From contig CALVFY010000013.1 of the NCBI GenBank assembly GCA_944326945.1, positions 1-59,258 of the forward strand: 59,258 nucleotides of DNA, read 5' to 3'. Positions 51,249-59,258 of the stretch are shown here, one piece after another (position 1 is the stretch's first letter; every line of letters begins with the position of its first letter). This stretch comes from an uncultured Rikenellaceae bacterium. Lineage in GTDB: Bacteria > Bacteroidota > Bacteroidia > Bacteroidales > Rikenellaceae. Position numbers and translations under genes: made by a program. The notes under the pieces are model-generated. The model searched no databases. It saw nothing but the letters and a program-made list of their open reading frames with translations, and was not told where the DNA came from.

Positions 51249-53663
51249 ATGAAAAAAGTTCTAATAGTATCTTTAACATTTTTGATGGGTAGCGGCCTCT
51301 TTTTGGAAACTTCAGCCCAACAATCCTCCGACATCTATCATGATGGATGGATGGATTTCAACAAAAACGGGAAAAAAGATCTCTATGAAGATTCGACTCG
51401 CCCCATATCGGAACGGGTCGAAGATCTGCTCTCTCAGATGACCCTCGAGGAGAAGAGTTGCCAGCTGGCCACACTCTACGGCTTCGGTCGGGTGCTGAAA
51501 GATTCGCTGCCTACCTCCGCATGGAAAAACGAGGTGTGGAAAGACGGTATCGCCAATATCGACGAAATGCTCAATGGCGTGGGCTCCGGTCTGGAACGTA
51601 CACCGGAGTTGATTTTGGACTACACCGCTCATGTCAAAGCGAAAAATGCCATCCAGCGTTGGTTTATCGAGGAGACCCGACTCGGAATCCCGGTCGAATT
51701 CACCAACGAAGGCATTCATGGACTCACCCACAGTAAAGCCACCTCACTGCCGGCCCCCATCGGAATCGGTTCGACCTGGAATCGGGAACTGGTCCGACAG
51801 GCCGGAGAGATTGTCGGTAAGGAGGCCAAAGCTCTGGGGTATAAAAATATCTACGCTCCCATTCTGGACGTGGCACGTGATCCCCGTTGGGGTCGTACAC
51901 TGGAGTGTTACGGAGAGGATCCCTATTTGATCGCCGAACTCGGTATCCAGATGGTCAAAGGCATCCAATCCCAGGGGACTGCGGCCACACTGAAACACTT
52001 CGCCGTATATAGCGTTCCCAAAGGAGGCCGGGACGGATATGCCCGAACGGATCCGCATGTCGCTCCGCGCGAACTCCACGAGATGTATCTATATCCATTC
52101 CGCAGAGTCATCCAGGAGGCCAAACCTCTGGGCGTGATGAGCAGCTACAACGACTGGAACGGCGAACCGATCTCCTCCAGCCACTATTTTCTCACCGAAC
52201 TGCTGCGTCAGCAATACGGATTCGACGGCTATGTGGTGAGTGACAGTGAAGCCGTAGAGTTCGTCCAGACGAAACACCAGGTGGCAGACACCTACGACGA
52301 GGCCGTTCGTCAGGTATTGGAGGCCGGTCTGAATGTCCGTACCCATTTCACTCCGCCAGCCGACTTCATCATGCCGATCCGTCGTCTGGTGCAATCGGGC
52401 AAATTGTCGCAAGAGGTGCTCGACCAGCGCGTACGGGAGGTGTTGACCGTGAAATTCCGTCTCGGACTCTTCGACACGCCCTACACCGACGAATCACCCG
52501 AATCCGTCAACGTGGCCGGGATGGACAAACATCTCGATTTTGCCAAGGAGATGCAACGCCAATCCATGGTACTGCTCAAAAACAAAAACAATACCCTGCC
52601 GCTGGATAAGAACAAAGTAAAACGGATCCTCGTAGCCGGACCGCTGGCCGACGAAGGTGACTTCATGATCAGCCGCTACGGACCGAATTCGCTGACTCCG
52701 GTCACCGTTCTGGAAGGAGTCCGCAAGCTGGTGGGCGACAAAGTTGTGGTCAACTATGCCAAAGGATGTGATGCGGCAGACGCCAACTGGCCCAATTCGG
52801 AACTGGTAAATGATCCGCTGACAGCCAAAGAACGTAACATGATCCAGGAGGCGGTTCGTCAGGCCCGCAAGAGCGATGTGATCATTGCCGTACTGGGAGA
52901 AGATGTGAAACATACCGGCGAATGGCATTCACGTACCTCGCTGGAATTGCCCGGACGTCAGGAACAACTGCTCGAAGCGCTTCATGCCACGGGAGTTCCC
53001 GTCGTATTGGTACTGGTCAACGGCCAGCCCCTGACCATTAACTGGGCCGACCAACACGTTCCGGCCATTCTGGAGGCCTGGTTCCCGTCGGTAGAGGGTG
53101 GCGAGGTGATCGCCGAAACGCTTTTCGGAGAGAATAATCCCGGAGGCAAGCTGACCATCACCTTCCCGAAAACAACCGGACAGATCGAGCTGAATTTCCC
53201 CTACAAGAAAGGGTCCCACGGAGCACAACCCTCCAATGGGCTCAAAGGAGCAGGTTCAACCCGCGTATTGGGTCCGATCTACCCCTTCGGCCACGGATTG
53301 AGCTACACCACCTTTGCCTATTCCGATCTGCAAATCACACCTAAGGAAAATAATCCGGGAGGCTCTTTCACCGTCAGCTGCAAAGTGACCAATACGGGTA
53401 CCCGCCAAGGAGACGAGGTGGTACAGTTCTATGTGACCGACAAGGTGAGCAGCGTCATCACCTATACCTCCGTATTGCGTGGATTCGAACGCATCTCGCT
53501 GGCTCCGGGAGAGACCAAAACCGTCACCTTCCAACTGAATCCCTCCCATCTCCAGCTGCTCGACAAAAATATGAACTGGACGGTAGAACCGGGAGAATTC
53601 GACATCATGATCGGAGCCTCGAGCGAAGACATTCGCCTGAAAGATACGATCCGGATTTTATAG
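51249..53663 (+). CDS. GH3-family glycoside hydrolase (beta-glucosidase/xylosidase-like)
   Basis: An 804-residue secreted enzyme (signal peptide cut at SA/QQ near residue 24). The N-terminal barrel has TNEGIHGLTHSKATSLPAPI near 158, DPRWGRTLECYGEDPYL near 212 and the nucleophile Asp332 in VVSDSEAV; the second alpha/beta domain and a C-terminal fibronectin-III-like domain (SLAPGETKTVTFQL near 755) follow. Linkage cannot be told from sequence. It has its own promoter and terminator between the large operon and the regulator pseudogene. Confidence 0.93.
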   Translation: MKKVLIVSLTFLMGSGLFLETSAQQSSDIYHDGWMDFNKNGKKDLYEDSTRPISERVEDLLSQMTLEEKSCQLATLYGFGRVLKDSLPTSAWKNEVWKDGIANIDEMLNGVGSGLERTPELILDYTAHVKAKNAIQRWFIEETRLGIPVEFTNEGIHGLTHSKATSLPAPIGIGSTWNRELVRQAGEIVGKEAKALGYKNIYAPILDVARDPRWGRTLECYGEDPYLIAELGIQMVKGIQSQGTAATLKHFAVYSVPKGGRDGYARTDPHVAPRELHEMYLYPFRRVIQEAKPLGVMSSYNDWNGEPISSSHYFLTELLRQQYGFDGYVVSDSEAVEFVQTKHQVADTYDEAVRQVLEAGLNVRTHFTPPADFIMPIRRLVQSGKLSQEVLDQRVREVLTVKFRLGLFDTPYTDESPESVNVAGMDKHLDFAKEMQRQSMVLLKNKNNTLPLDKNKVKRILVAGPLADEGDFMISRYGPNSLTPVTVLEGVRKLVGDKVVVNYAKGCDAADANWPNSELVNDPLTAKERNMIQEAVRQARKSDVIIAVLGEDVKHTGEWHSRTSLELPGRQEQLLEALHATGVPVVLVLVNGQPLTINWADQHVPAILEAWFPSVEGGEVIAETLFGENNPGGKLTITFPKTTGQIELNFPYKKGSHGAQPSNGLKGAGSTRVLGPIYPFGHGLSYTTFAYSDLQITPKENNPGGSFTVSCKVTNTGTRQGDEVVQFYVTDKVSSVITYTSVLRGFERISLAPGETKTVTFQLNPSHLQLLDKNMNWTVEPGEFDIMIGASSEDIRLKDTIRIL

Positions 53664-53677
53664 GACCCACTCTTTGC

Positions 53678-53718
53678 AATAAAAAAACTCCGCGAAATTT
53701 CGCGGAGTTTTTTTATTA
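53678..53718 (+). terminator. Terminator after the GH3 gene
   Basis: AAAAAAACTCCGCGAAA pairs with TTTCGCGGAGTTTTTTT in a nearly continuous stem with an A/T-rich base. Strong terminator. Confidence 0.92.
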
Positions 53719-53780
53719 AAACAATGTTGCCGTCCACAACCCTGTTCCACCACTTTTTCATTTTTCCCTATTTTATTGGT

Positions 53781-53788
53781 TATATTTG
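53781..53788 (+). promoter_or_regulatory. -7 element of the hybrid regulator pseudogene
   Basis: TATATTTG, 41 bases before the GTG at 53829, fits TAnnTTTG; the -33 is weak. It excludes the farther upstream start at 53724. Confidence 0.45.
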
Positions 53789-53828
53789 TGTATCATTTAT
53801 TCACTTTCGACCACTAACCTATTCATTC

Positions 53829-54773
53829 GTGAAGCATATACTTTCAATATTGCTACTAACATACAGCTGGTTGTGCTACGGCAATTTCTCCAAAGAGATC
53901 AATATTCAACGAATAAATATCGAGGAGGGATTATCTCAATACACCATCAACTCCATCTACCAGGACGAATTCGGATTCGTCTGGATCGGGACACTCGACG
54001 GTCTGAATCGCTACGACGGATCTCGTATCGACGTATTCAAGCCCAATAAAAAAGATTCCCTGGGCATCCACGAAAACAATATCCGACACATTTGCGGCGA
54101 CCGGAACGGGCACCTTTTTATCAAAGGATTGGAAAGCGTCTCTTTGTACGACATCGAGACCAATACCTTCAAAACCATTCTGGAACACGGGGTAAGAGCC
54201 ATCTGTTGGGAAAACGGTGTATTATGGATAGCCCTGGGATCGGATATCTATACGTATGATCTCAGCTCCGAAAAACTGACACCCTATTTCTCTTTCCCCG
54301 ACCGAAAAACAAAACGAGTCATTTCGTCCCTCTGGGTCACCGACTCCGATGAACTCTGTTTTTCAACCGTTTTCCACGGATTTTATCGGATAGGCCGCGA
54401 AAAAAACATACTTCAACATATTCCCATGGTCGAAGCCAACTCCATCTCCGGCGACTCCAAAGGGAATATTTGGATTGCCAGTCGCGGCGAAGGTCTCTAT
54501 CGGATTCTTCCCGACGGAACGGTAAAAAGATACAAAATGGATCCGGTTGCGTTCCTCGCTCGAAGCCGAAAAACGCGAGAAAAAACACATCGAAGAGGTC
54601 AATCAATCCAAATTTCGATTCTTTACCAACATCTCCCACGAATTCCGTACGCCGTTAACCCTCATAGACGCTCAATTGGAGCTACTGTTGATGCACAACG
54701 ACATGAAACCATCCATCTATTCCAGCATTCTAAGCGTGTACAAGAACTCGAAACGGATGAGACGACTGGTTGA
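53829..54773 (+). pseudogene. Hybrid two-component regulator, N-terminal part (frame broken)
   Basis: The GTG at 53829 opens a signal peptide (KHILSILLLTYSWLCYG) followed by Reg_prop propeller repeats (NIEEGLSQYTINSIYQDE, FGFVWIGTLDGLNRYDGS, WIASRGEGLYRILPDGT), the sensor start of a Bacteroidota HTCS regulator. Real sequence similarity ends near 54540 after VKRYKMDP; the remainder of this frame to 54773 is out-of-frame translation. Complete HTCS proteins are about 1300-1400 residues; about 240 of the sensor remain here. The missing part should include most propeller blades, the Y_Y_Y domain and the membrane helix. Confidence 0.85.
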
Positions 54774-56169
54774 CGAAGTGATCGACATGCGCCGTCAGGA
54801 GCAGGGTTTCATGAAACTAAAGGTTCACAGACAAAACATAGTCGATTTTATTCGGGAAATTTTCCTCTCCTTCGAAGATCTGGCCAAACAAAAGTCGATC
54901 GAATTCAATTTCTTTTCCAACTCCGAAACCGCAGAAGCAATGTTCGATCCCGATCAAATGGAGAAGGTGATTTGCAACCTACTCTCCAATGCTTTCAAAT
55001 ACACTCCCGAAAGAGGCAAGATCTCGCTCACGATTACCGATCAAACCGACATGATCGAAATTGCCATCTCCGACACCGGACCGGGGATTTCCGAACAAGA
55101 TCTTCCATTCATATTCGATCGTTTCTATCAAGTAGCCGAAACGAATGAAAAACTTCCGATTCACGGCTCCGGAATCGGATTATCATTGGCCAAAGGTATC
55201 GTCGAAATGCACGGAGGGACTATTTCCACCCAAAGCACACCGAACCAAGGAGCCTGCTTTACCCTCACTCTTCCCAAAGAGCTATCCGCCACCGATCCCC
55301 ATATCGAAGTGATAAAATCATCAGCAGAGGAGCAAGTCATCGCCCATTTCAATCACAACATCAGTTTGACAAACATTTCCGAATCAGATCAAAACAAAAA
55401 ACCCAAACAAGCCACAATCCTCCTTGTGGAAGACAACAAAGAGGTACGGGAAATTCTGGTTCGAATCTTCTCGCCCACCTACGAAATACTCACCGCAGAA
55501 GACGGCAAAAAGGGTATCGAATTGGCTCGGAAACGAATGCCCGATATCATTTTGAGTGATATCATGATGCCTCGGATGTTCGGAACGGAGATGTGCCGGA
55601 TTCTCAAAAGCGACTATGCCACCTGTCATATTCCAGTGGTACTGTTGACAGCTCGCCGGGCCGAAGAGCATGAGATAGAGGGTCTGATGACCGGTGCCGA
55701 TGATTATATCACCAAACCTTTCGAAGTAAAATTACTGCTGGCACGCTGCAACAATCTGGTCTCAGGACGTCAACGGCTGCAACAGAAATACCGTAACGAA
55801 CCGACTTTTACGGTCGATATGCTTTCATCCAATCCGATGGACAGCGAATTGCTTCATAAAGCCACGTCTGTGGTAGAGTCGAATCTCGATAATCCGGATT
55901 TCGACATTCAAACCTTCGCCCGGGAAATGGGGTTGAGCCGGACCTATCTTTTCTCCAAAATCAAAGGTCTTTCCGGCATGACTCCTAATGAGTTTATCAT
56001 CGATGTCAGGTTGAAACGATCGGTTTCCCTTCTACTGGCCAATCCCCAGATGAGCATTTCCGAGATAGCATACCGAACAGGATTCAACACCCTGAGCTAT
56101 TTCATCAAATGCTTCAAAGACCGATACAGCAAATCGCCCAACGTATATCGCAAAGAGTACTTCGCCTAA
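54547..56169 (+). pseudogene. Hybrid two-component regulator, C-terminal part (frame broken)
   Basis: A frame of 540 residues that holds the cytoplasmic half of an HTCS: histidine kinase H-box at residue 31 (FTNISHEFRTPLTL), ATPase boxes NLLSNAFKYTPERGK, ISDTGPGISEQD and GSGIGLSLAKGIVEMHGG, a receiver with acceptor Asp338 (ILSDIMMP) and the AraC helix-turn-helix at the end (VESNLDNPDFDIQTFAREMG to FKDRYSKSPNVYRKEY, about 430-535). It begins at a TTG and is in a different frame from the N-terminal part; its first in-frame ATG lies past the H-box. The junction with the first part falls at about 54541-54549. Expression as an active kinase is doubtful. Confidence 0.85.
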
Positions 56170-56260
56170 ACACGTTTTCGGCCCGGGACCCTCAAAACAG
56201 TCCCGAAGAGTACCCTTGTCCGACTTTCTGATGTATTGTATGATTTTGAAACTTATTTGT

Positions 56261-56280
56261 ACGCGGGAGATGCCCCGCGT
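56261..56280 (+). promoter_or_regulatory. GC-rich inverted repeat in front of the clan-A hydrolase gene
   Basis: ACGCGGG (56261-56267) is followed after 6 bases by CCCGCGT (56274-56280). There is no T run, so it is not a terminator. It could be an operator or leader hairpin. A TCTCTTTG at 56294-56301 may be the -7 element. Confidence 0.35.
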
Positions 56281-56342
56281 AGAGGAAATTTTGTCTCTTT
56301 GTTTCGGTAGACCGCTAAAAATATCAACCTAAAACCAACCAT

Positions 56343-57908
56343 ATGATGAAGAAATTTACTCTGTTCTTATCGTTAGGGATTGTATCGCTTCTCCTTGCCT
56401 CCTGCAAGGACGACGATGGGAAAACAACACGACAACCAACCTTTATCGAATCCGACCAAAAAATCCCGGGAGAAGAGGAAGATATCGGTTTCGTCGAGAA
56501 TCTTCCTCCTTCGTTGACAGCCGTCAATTTCACCCCGTCACAAAGGCCTCGCCTGTATCGTCCCATTCTGGTGGAACGAGCCACCTCACCCAGTGGACCT
56601 TGGACGACCGAACTGACTCGTGTATTACGCAACATGTCGGACTTCATGCCCGACTACCGCAGCGAGGTGTACAAAGCCAAGACCAACAAATACGGCAGCA
56701 ATACTCAAATGCCCAATCAAGGTGCTACCGGACGTTATTATGTAAAGAAAGTAGACGGTCGCTGGTGGATCATCGATCCCGAAGGATATATCCATTACGA
56801 GCGTTCCATTACCTCCGTACGCCGAGGCAGTTCGGATCGCAACATCGCCGCATGGAACGAAAAATACGGCAGCGACGAAGAGTGGATCCGTCAACTCCAG
56901 GCCGAATTGGCGTTTCTGGGGATCCATGGCACAGGAGCCTTCTGCACAGGCCCCGAACCCGGCGGTTATAAAGCCATACAGAATCACAACGCGGCACATC
57001 CCGAAGCACCTCTCTCCCTGTCGCCCTCATTCGGTACGCTGGGCAATTTCAAGAACCAACGGGGTTTGGAATATCCCGGAGGTCTGGAGGCCAACAAAGC
57101 CGGTTTGGTATTCTACGAGGGATGGGAAGAGTTCGTCAAAGGATATATCAACTACGAACTCACCCCCTACAAAGACGACCCCAATATTCTGGGTTTCTAC
57201 TCCGACAACGAAATCGACTTCAGTTCGATGAATTCACGCATTCTGGACCGGTTTCTGGCCGTGAGTGACCATGAAAATCCGGCCTACCTGGCTGCCCATG
57301 CGTTCATGGAGTCGAAAAACACCCAGACCGTCACGGACGAACTCAACAGCGAATTTGCAGGTATCGTAGCCGAAAAATACTATAAAGCCGTGAAAGAGGC
57401 CCGCGACGAAGTGGCTCCCGGCGTAATGTTCATGGGCTCAAGACTGCACGGCACTCCCAAGTATCTGGAAGGAGTGATCCGCGCCGCCGGCAAATATTGC
57501 GACGTGATCTCCATCAACTACTATTCTCGTTGGACTCCCGAACTGACCGACTGGATCCCCAATTGGGAACGTTGGGCTCCCAACACACCCTTTATCGTCA
57601 CCGAATTCTATACTAAAGCCCTGGACAACGACCTGTCGAACGACTCGGGAGCAGGATTTGCTGTCCGAACCGAAAAAGACAAAGCCTACGCCTTCCAACA
57701 CTTTGCACTGGGACTGCTCGAAGCCAAGAATTGTATCGGTTGGCAATGGTTCCGCTACCAGGACGAAGACGGCGACGACGCCGGTGGAAAACCGGCCAAC
57801 AAAGGCCTTTATGACAACTACTACGAATTGTATCCCTATTTTGCCGCCTACATGCGACGCTTCAATTACAATGTGTACGAACTGGCTGCCTATTTCGACG
57901 CCGAGTAA
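56343..57908 (+). CDS. Surface lipoprotein, clan GH-A glycoside hydrolase (agarase-like)
   Basis: A 521-residue lipoprotein (lipobox LLASC, Cys21, then acidic KDDD, the strong surface-export pattern). A beta/alpha barrel with GRWWIIDPEGYIHYERSIT near 138 resembles agarase-type GH50/GH86-like enzymes. The putative acid/base is Glu290 in FYSDNEIDF; the nucleophile is Glu421 in FIVTEFYTK, as in clan A. The exact family and substrate are unproven. It is followed by another lipoprotein gene, 32 bases away. Confidence 0.8.
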   Translation: MMKKFTLFLSLGIVSLLLASCKDDDGKTTRQPTFIESDQKIPGEEEDIGFVENLPPSLTAVNFTPSQRPRLYRPILVERATSPSGPWTTELTRVLRNMSDFMPDYRSEVYKAKTNKYGSNTQMPNQGATGRYYVKKVDGRWWIIDPEGYIHYERSITSVRRGSSDRNIAAWNEKYGSDEEWIRQLQAELAFLGIHGTGAFCTGPEPGGYKAIQNHNAAHPEAPLSLSPSFGTLGNFKNQRGLEYPGGLEANKAGLVFYEGWEEFVKGYINYELTPYKDDPNILGFYSDNEIDFSSMNSRILDRFLAVSDHENPAYLAAHAFMESKNTQTVTDELNSEFAGIVAEKYYKAVKEARDEVAPGVMFMGSRLHGTPKYLEGVIRAAGKYCDVISINYYSRWTPELTDWIPNWERWAPNTPFIVTEFYTKALDNDLSNDSGAGFAVRTEKDKAYAFQHFALGLLEAKNCIGWQWFRYQDEDGDDAGGKPANKGLYDNYYELYPYFAAYMRRFNYNVYELAAYFDAE

Positions 57909-57940
57909 ACACTGCAGCCCACAAATCACAACTTTCAGCC

Positions 57941-59167
57941 ATGGAAAAATTATTCATTTGCCTTATTTGCCTCGTCACGCTCTCCCTCTGTTGCACCTTT
58001 ACCGCCTGCAACAAGGAGATGGTGGTAGTCAACTACGAAGACCCCAACTACGGAAATGACGACGACGATGAATCGACTGCTCCCGAAGAGGCTAATGTAG
58101 CCGTTTCAGCAAAATCATTCAACATATCAGCCATTGCGGGCAAGATCAAAAATATCGTGATCATATCCAATCAGACTCAATTCACGATTGCTCCCTCGGA
58201 AACGGATTGGTACTCCACCGAATTCGTAGGGAAAGCGCTTATCATCACCACCAAAACCACCAATGATGGAGAGGAACAAAAAAGCCAGGAGGTCACTCTG
58301 ACTGCCGGAGAGAGCGGCAATACGGCAGAAACCACATTCGTCATTCTACAAAATACCATGAAAGACGAACCCGCAGAGATCTCCGTAGGTCAAACGGCCT
58401 ATACGCTCGGAGGGAAACAGGGTGATGAACTACGCATTCCATTGGTGTCCAACCAGGCTACCTTTACCTCTACCCCCACAGCCTCCTGGTACACCACTTC
58501 GTTCGACGGCAGCACGCTGGTCATTACCTCCACGGAGGCCAACACCACCGGAGCATTGCGTTCGGCAGAGGTTACCGTCACCGCCGGTACCGACGAAAAT
58601 ACCGCCGATGTAACCTTCACTCTCAACCAAGCCCTCAAACCAGAAGTAGATCCGCTGATCGGTACCATTCGCGACGGAGGCATCATCTACTATGTCAATC
58701 GGATCACGGGCAAATACAAAGCTGCAGCATTGATCGACGGTAACCCGAATTTCTCCGTCTACTGGCAACAGAAAGACTCGGAACGCGTACTGGTCGGCGC
58801 CGACGACACGAATGACGGTCGGAACAATGTTCCCATCTACAAGGCTACCCCCAATTTCTCGATCTACGTTGCTGTGAAATACTGCGACGACAAGGCTCCT
58901 GCCGGCACCTGGTATCTACCCGCCAAGAACGAGGTACAGCAACTCTACGAGAACATCGACGAATACGGCCGGGAAGCCTTCAATGCGACCATCGCTTCCA
59001 ACAACGGACACACGTTCAACTACGAGGGCAAGACCTACTGGACCAGCACCGAACGGACCGCAACCAATGTCTACTGCCTGCGCTTCTCCGACGGGAAATG
59101 GATGGATCAGAGCAAAACCAGTGCCGCACGCCACATCCGGTGTATCATGGAAGGAGACATCGAATAA
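57941..59167 (+). CDS. Lipoprotein with two Ig-like (BACON-type) repeats and a DUF1566-like end
   Basis: A 408-residue lipoprotein (lipobox FTAC, Cys23). Two repeats of about 85 residues (about 48-130 and 148-230) are alike: each has a WYST/WYTT core, TLVITSTE-like strand and EVTLTAG/EVTVTAG. The third part (about 240-408) is a DUF1566/Lcl-type domain (GGIIYYVNRITGKYKAAAL, GTWYLPAKNEVQQLYENI, YWTSTERTA, ARHIRCI). A glycan-binding surface protein is likely. It is the last complete gene in the window; 59168-59258 has no gene. Confidence 0.8.
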   Translation: MEKLFICLICLVTLSLCCTFTACNKEMVVVNYEDPNYGNDDDDESTAPEEANVAVSAKSFNISAIAGKIKNIVIISNQTQFTIAPSETDWYSTEFVGKALIITTKTTNDGEEQKSQEVTLTAGESGNTAETTFVILQNTMKDEPAEISVGQTAYTLGGKQGDELRIPLVSNQATFTSTPTASWYTTSFDGSTLVITSTEANTTGALRSAEVTVTAGTDENTADVTFTLNQALKPEVDPLIGTIRDGGIIYYVNRITGKYKAAALIDGNPNFSVYWQQKDSERVLVGADDTNDGRNNVPIYKATPNFSIYVAVKYCDDKAPAGTWYLPAKNEVQQLYENIDEYGREAFNATIASNNGHTFNYEGKTYWTSTERTATNVYCLRFSDGKWMDQSKTSAARHIRCIMEGDIE

Positions 59168-59258
59168 CCCGGAATTAAATAAGAAGTGATTTAAACTTTT
59201 CTTTTCCTTACCCATTTTCTCAATAGCATAACAGAAAAAGCAATATAGTTCCATGATG

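Noticed and set aside
53724..53828. An ATG-like start at 53724 for the hybrid regulator
   Set aside because: It lies upstream of the predicted -7 box at 53781 and gives no proper signal peptide; the GTG at 53829 does.
1..59258. Mobile elements, CRISPR arrays and tRNA genes
   Set aside because: No transposase, integrase, repeat-spacer array or cloverleaf-like sequence was seen by reading; a tRNAscan and ISfinder run would settle this.

Overview
The window is a bacterial chromosome segment from the Bacteroidota, most likely order Bacteroidales and plausibly the family Rikenellaceae (Alistipes relatives). The signs are the 5' end of a 16S rRNA gene at the left edge, repeated promoters of the Bacteroidota type (TTTG, about 19 bases, TAnnTTTG), a SusC/SusD pair, SusC-type TonB-dependent receptors, a hybrid two-component regulator, DUF4290, a prolyl-tRNA synthetase of the eukaryote/archaeal-like type, many lipoproteins and A-rich rather than Shine-Dalgarno ribosome sites. 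The genus is an inference; too little 16S is present to place it.

Layout. 1-600: 5' end of a 16S gene read leftward with two tandem rRNA promoters. 594-13400: mostly housekeeping genes (proS, a Tyr/Trp-rich lipoprotein, a FadL-like porin, recO, an XTP/dITP diphosphatase, a HAD phosphatase, a nitroreductase, murA, hydF, a sigma-54 activator, a DUF4290 protein, smpB). 13500-24620: lgt, an HU-SPOR protein, a dipeptidyl peptidase III lipoprotein, panC-panD, a two-domain ABC ATPase, meso-diaminopimelate dehydrogenase, an M13 metallopeptidase and an iron alcohol dehydrogenase. 24871-27280: a glycerate kinase and GntP permease pair. 27284-32650: a corrinoid region with cobO, a DUF2284 protein, a Dph6-like ATP pyrophosphatase and a btuFCD uptake operon that starts at a clear cobalamin riboswitch. 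32712-36333: a TonB-dependent receptor and a URO-D/MtaA-like protein.

The right third (36400-59258) is a polysaccharide-utilisation-like locus. One long operon runs from 36815 to 50778: a SUMF1/beta-propeller fusion, a lipoprotein nucleoside-hydrolase-like protein, SusC, SusD, an unrecognised lipoprotein, a 794-residue protein that looks like a glycoside hydrolase of no family I can name, and two paralogous FISUMP-type proteins. A strong terminator follows, then a GH3 glycosidase, a hybrid two-component regulator that appears broken by an internal deletion with a frameshift, a clan-A glycoside hydrolase resembling agarase-type enzymes, and a lipoprotein with two Ig-like repeats and a DUF1566-type end. 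LacI-type dyads lie in the divergent region in front of the operon. This locus is the best candidate for an undescribed system: its substrate cannot be read from known families, several proteins carry C-type-lectin-like modules, and its normal activator seems dead while repressor-type operators are present.

No tRNA, CRISPR array, insertion sequence, integrase or prophage gene was seen.
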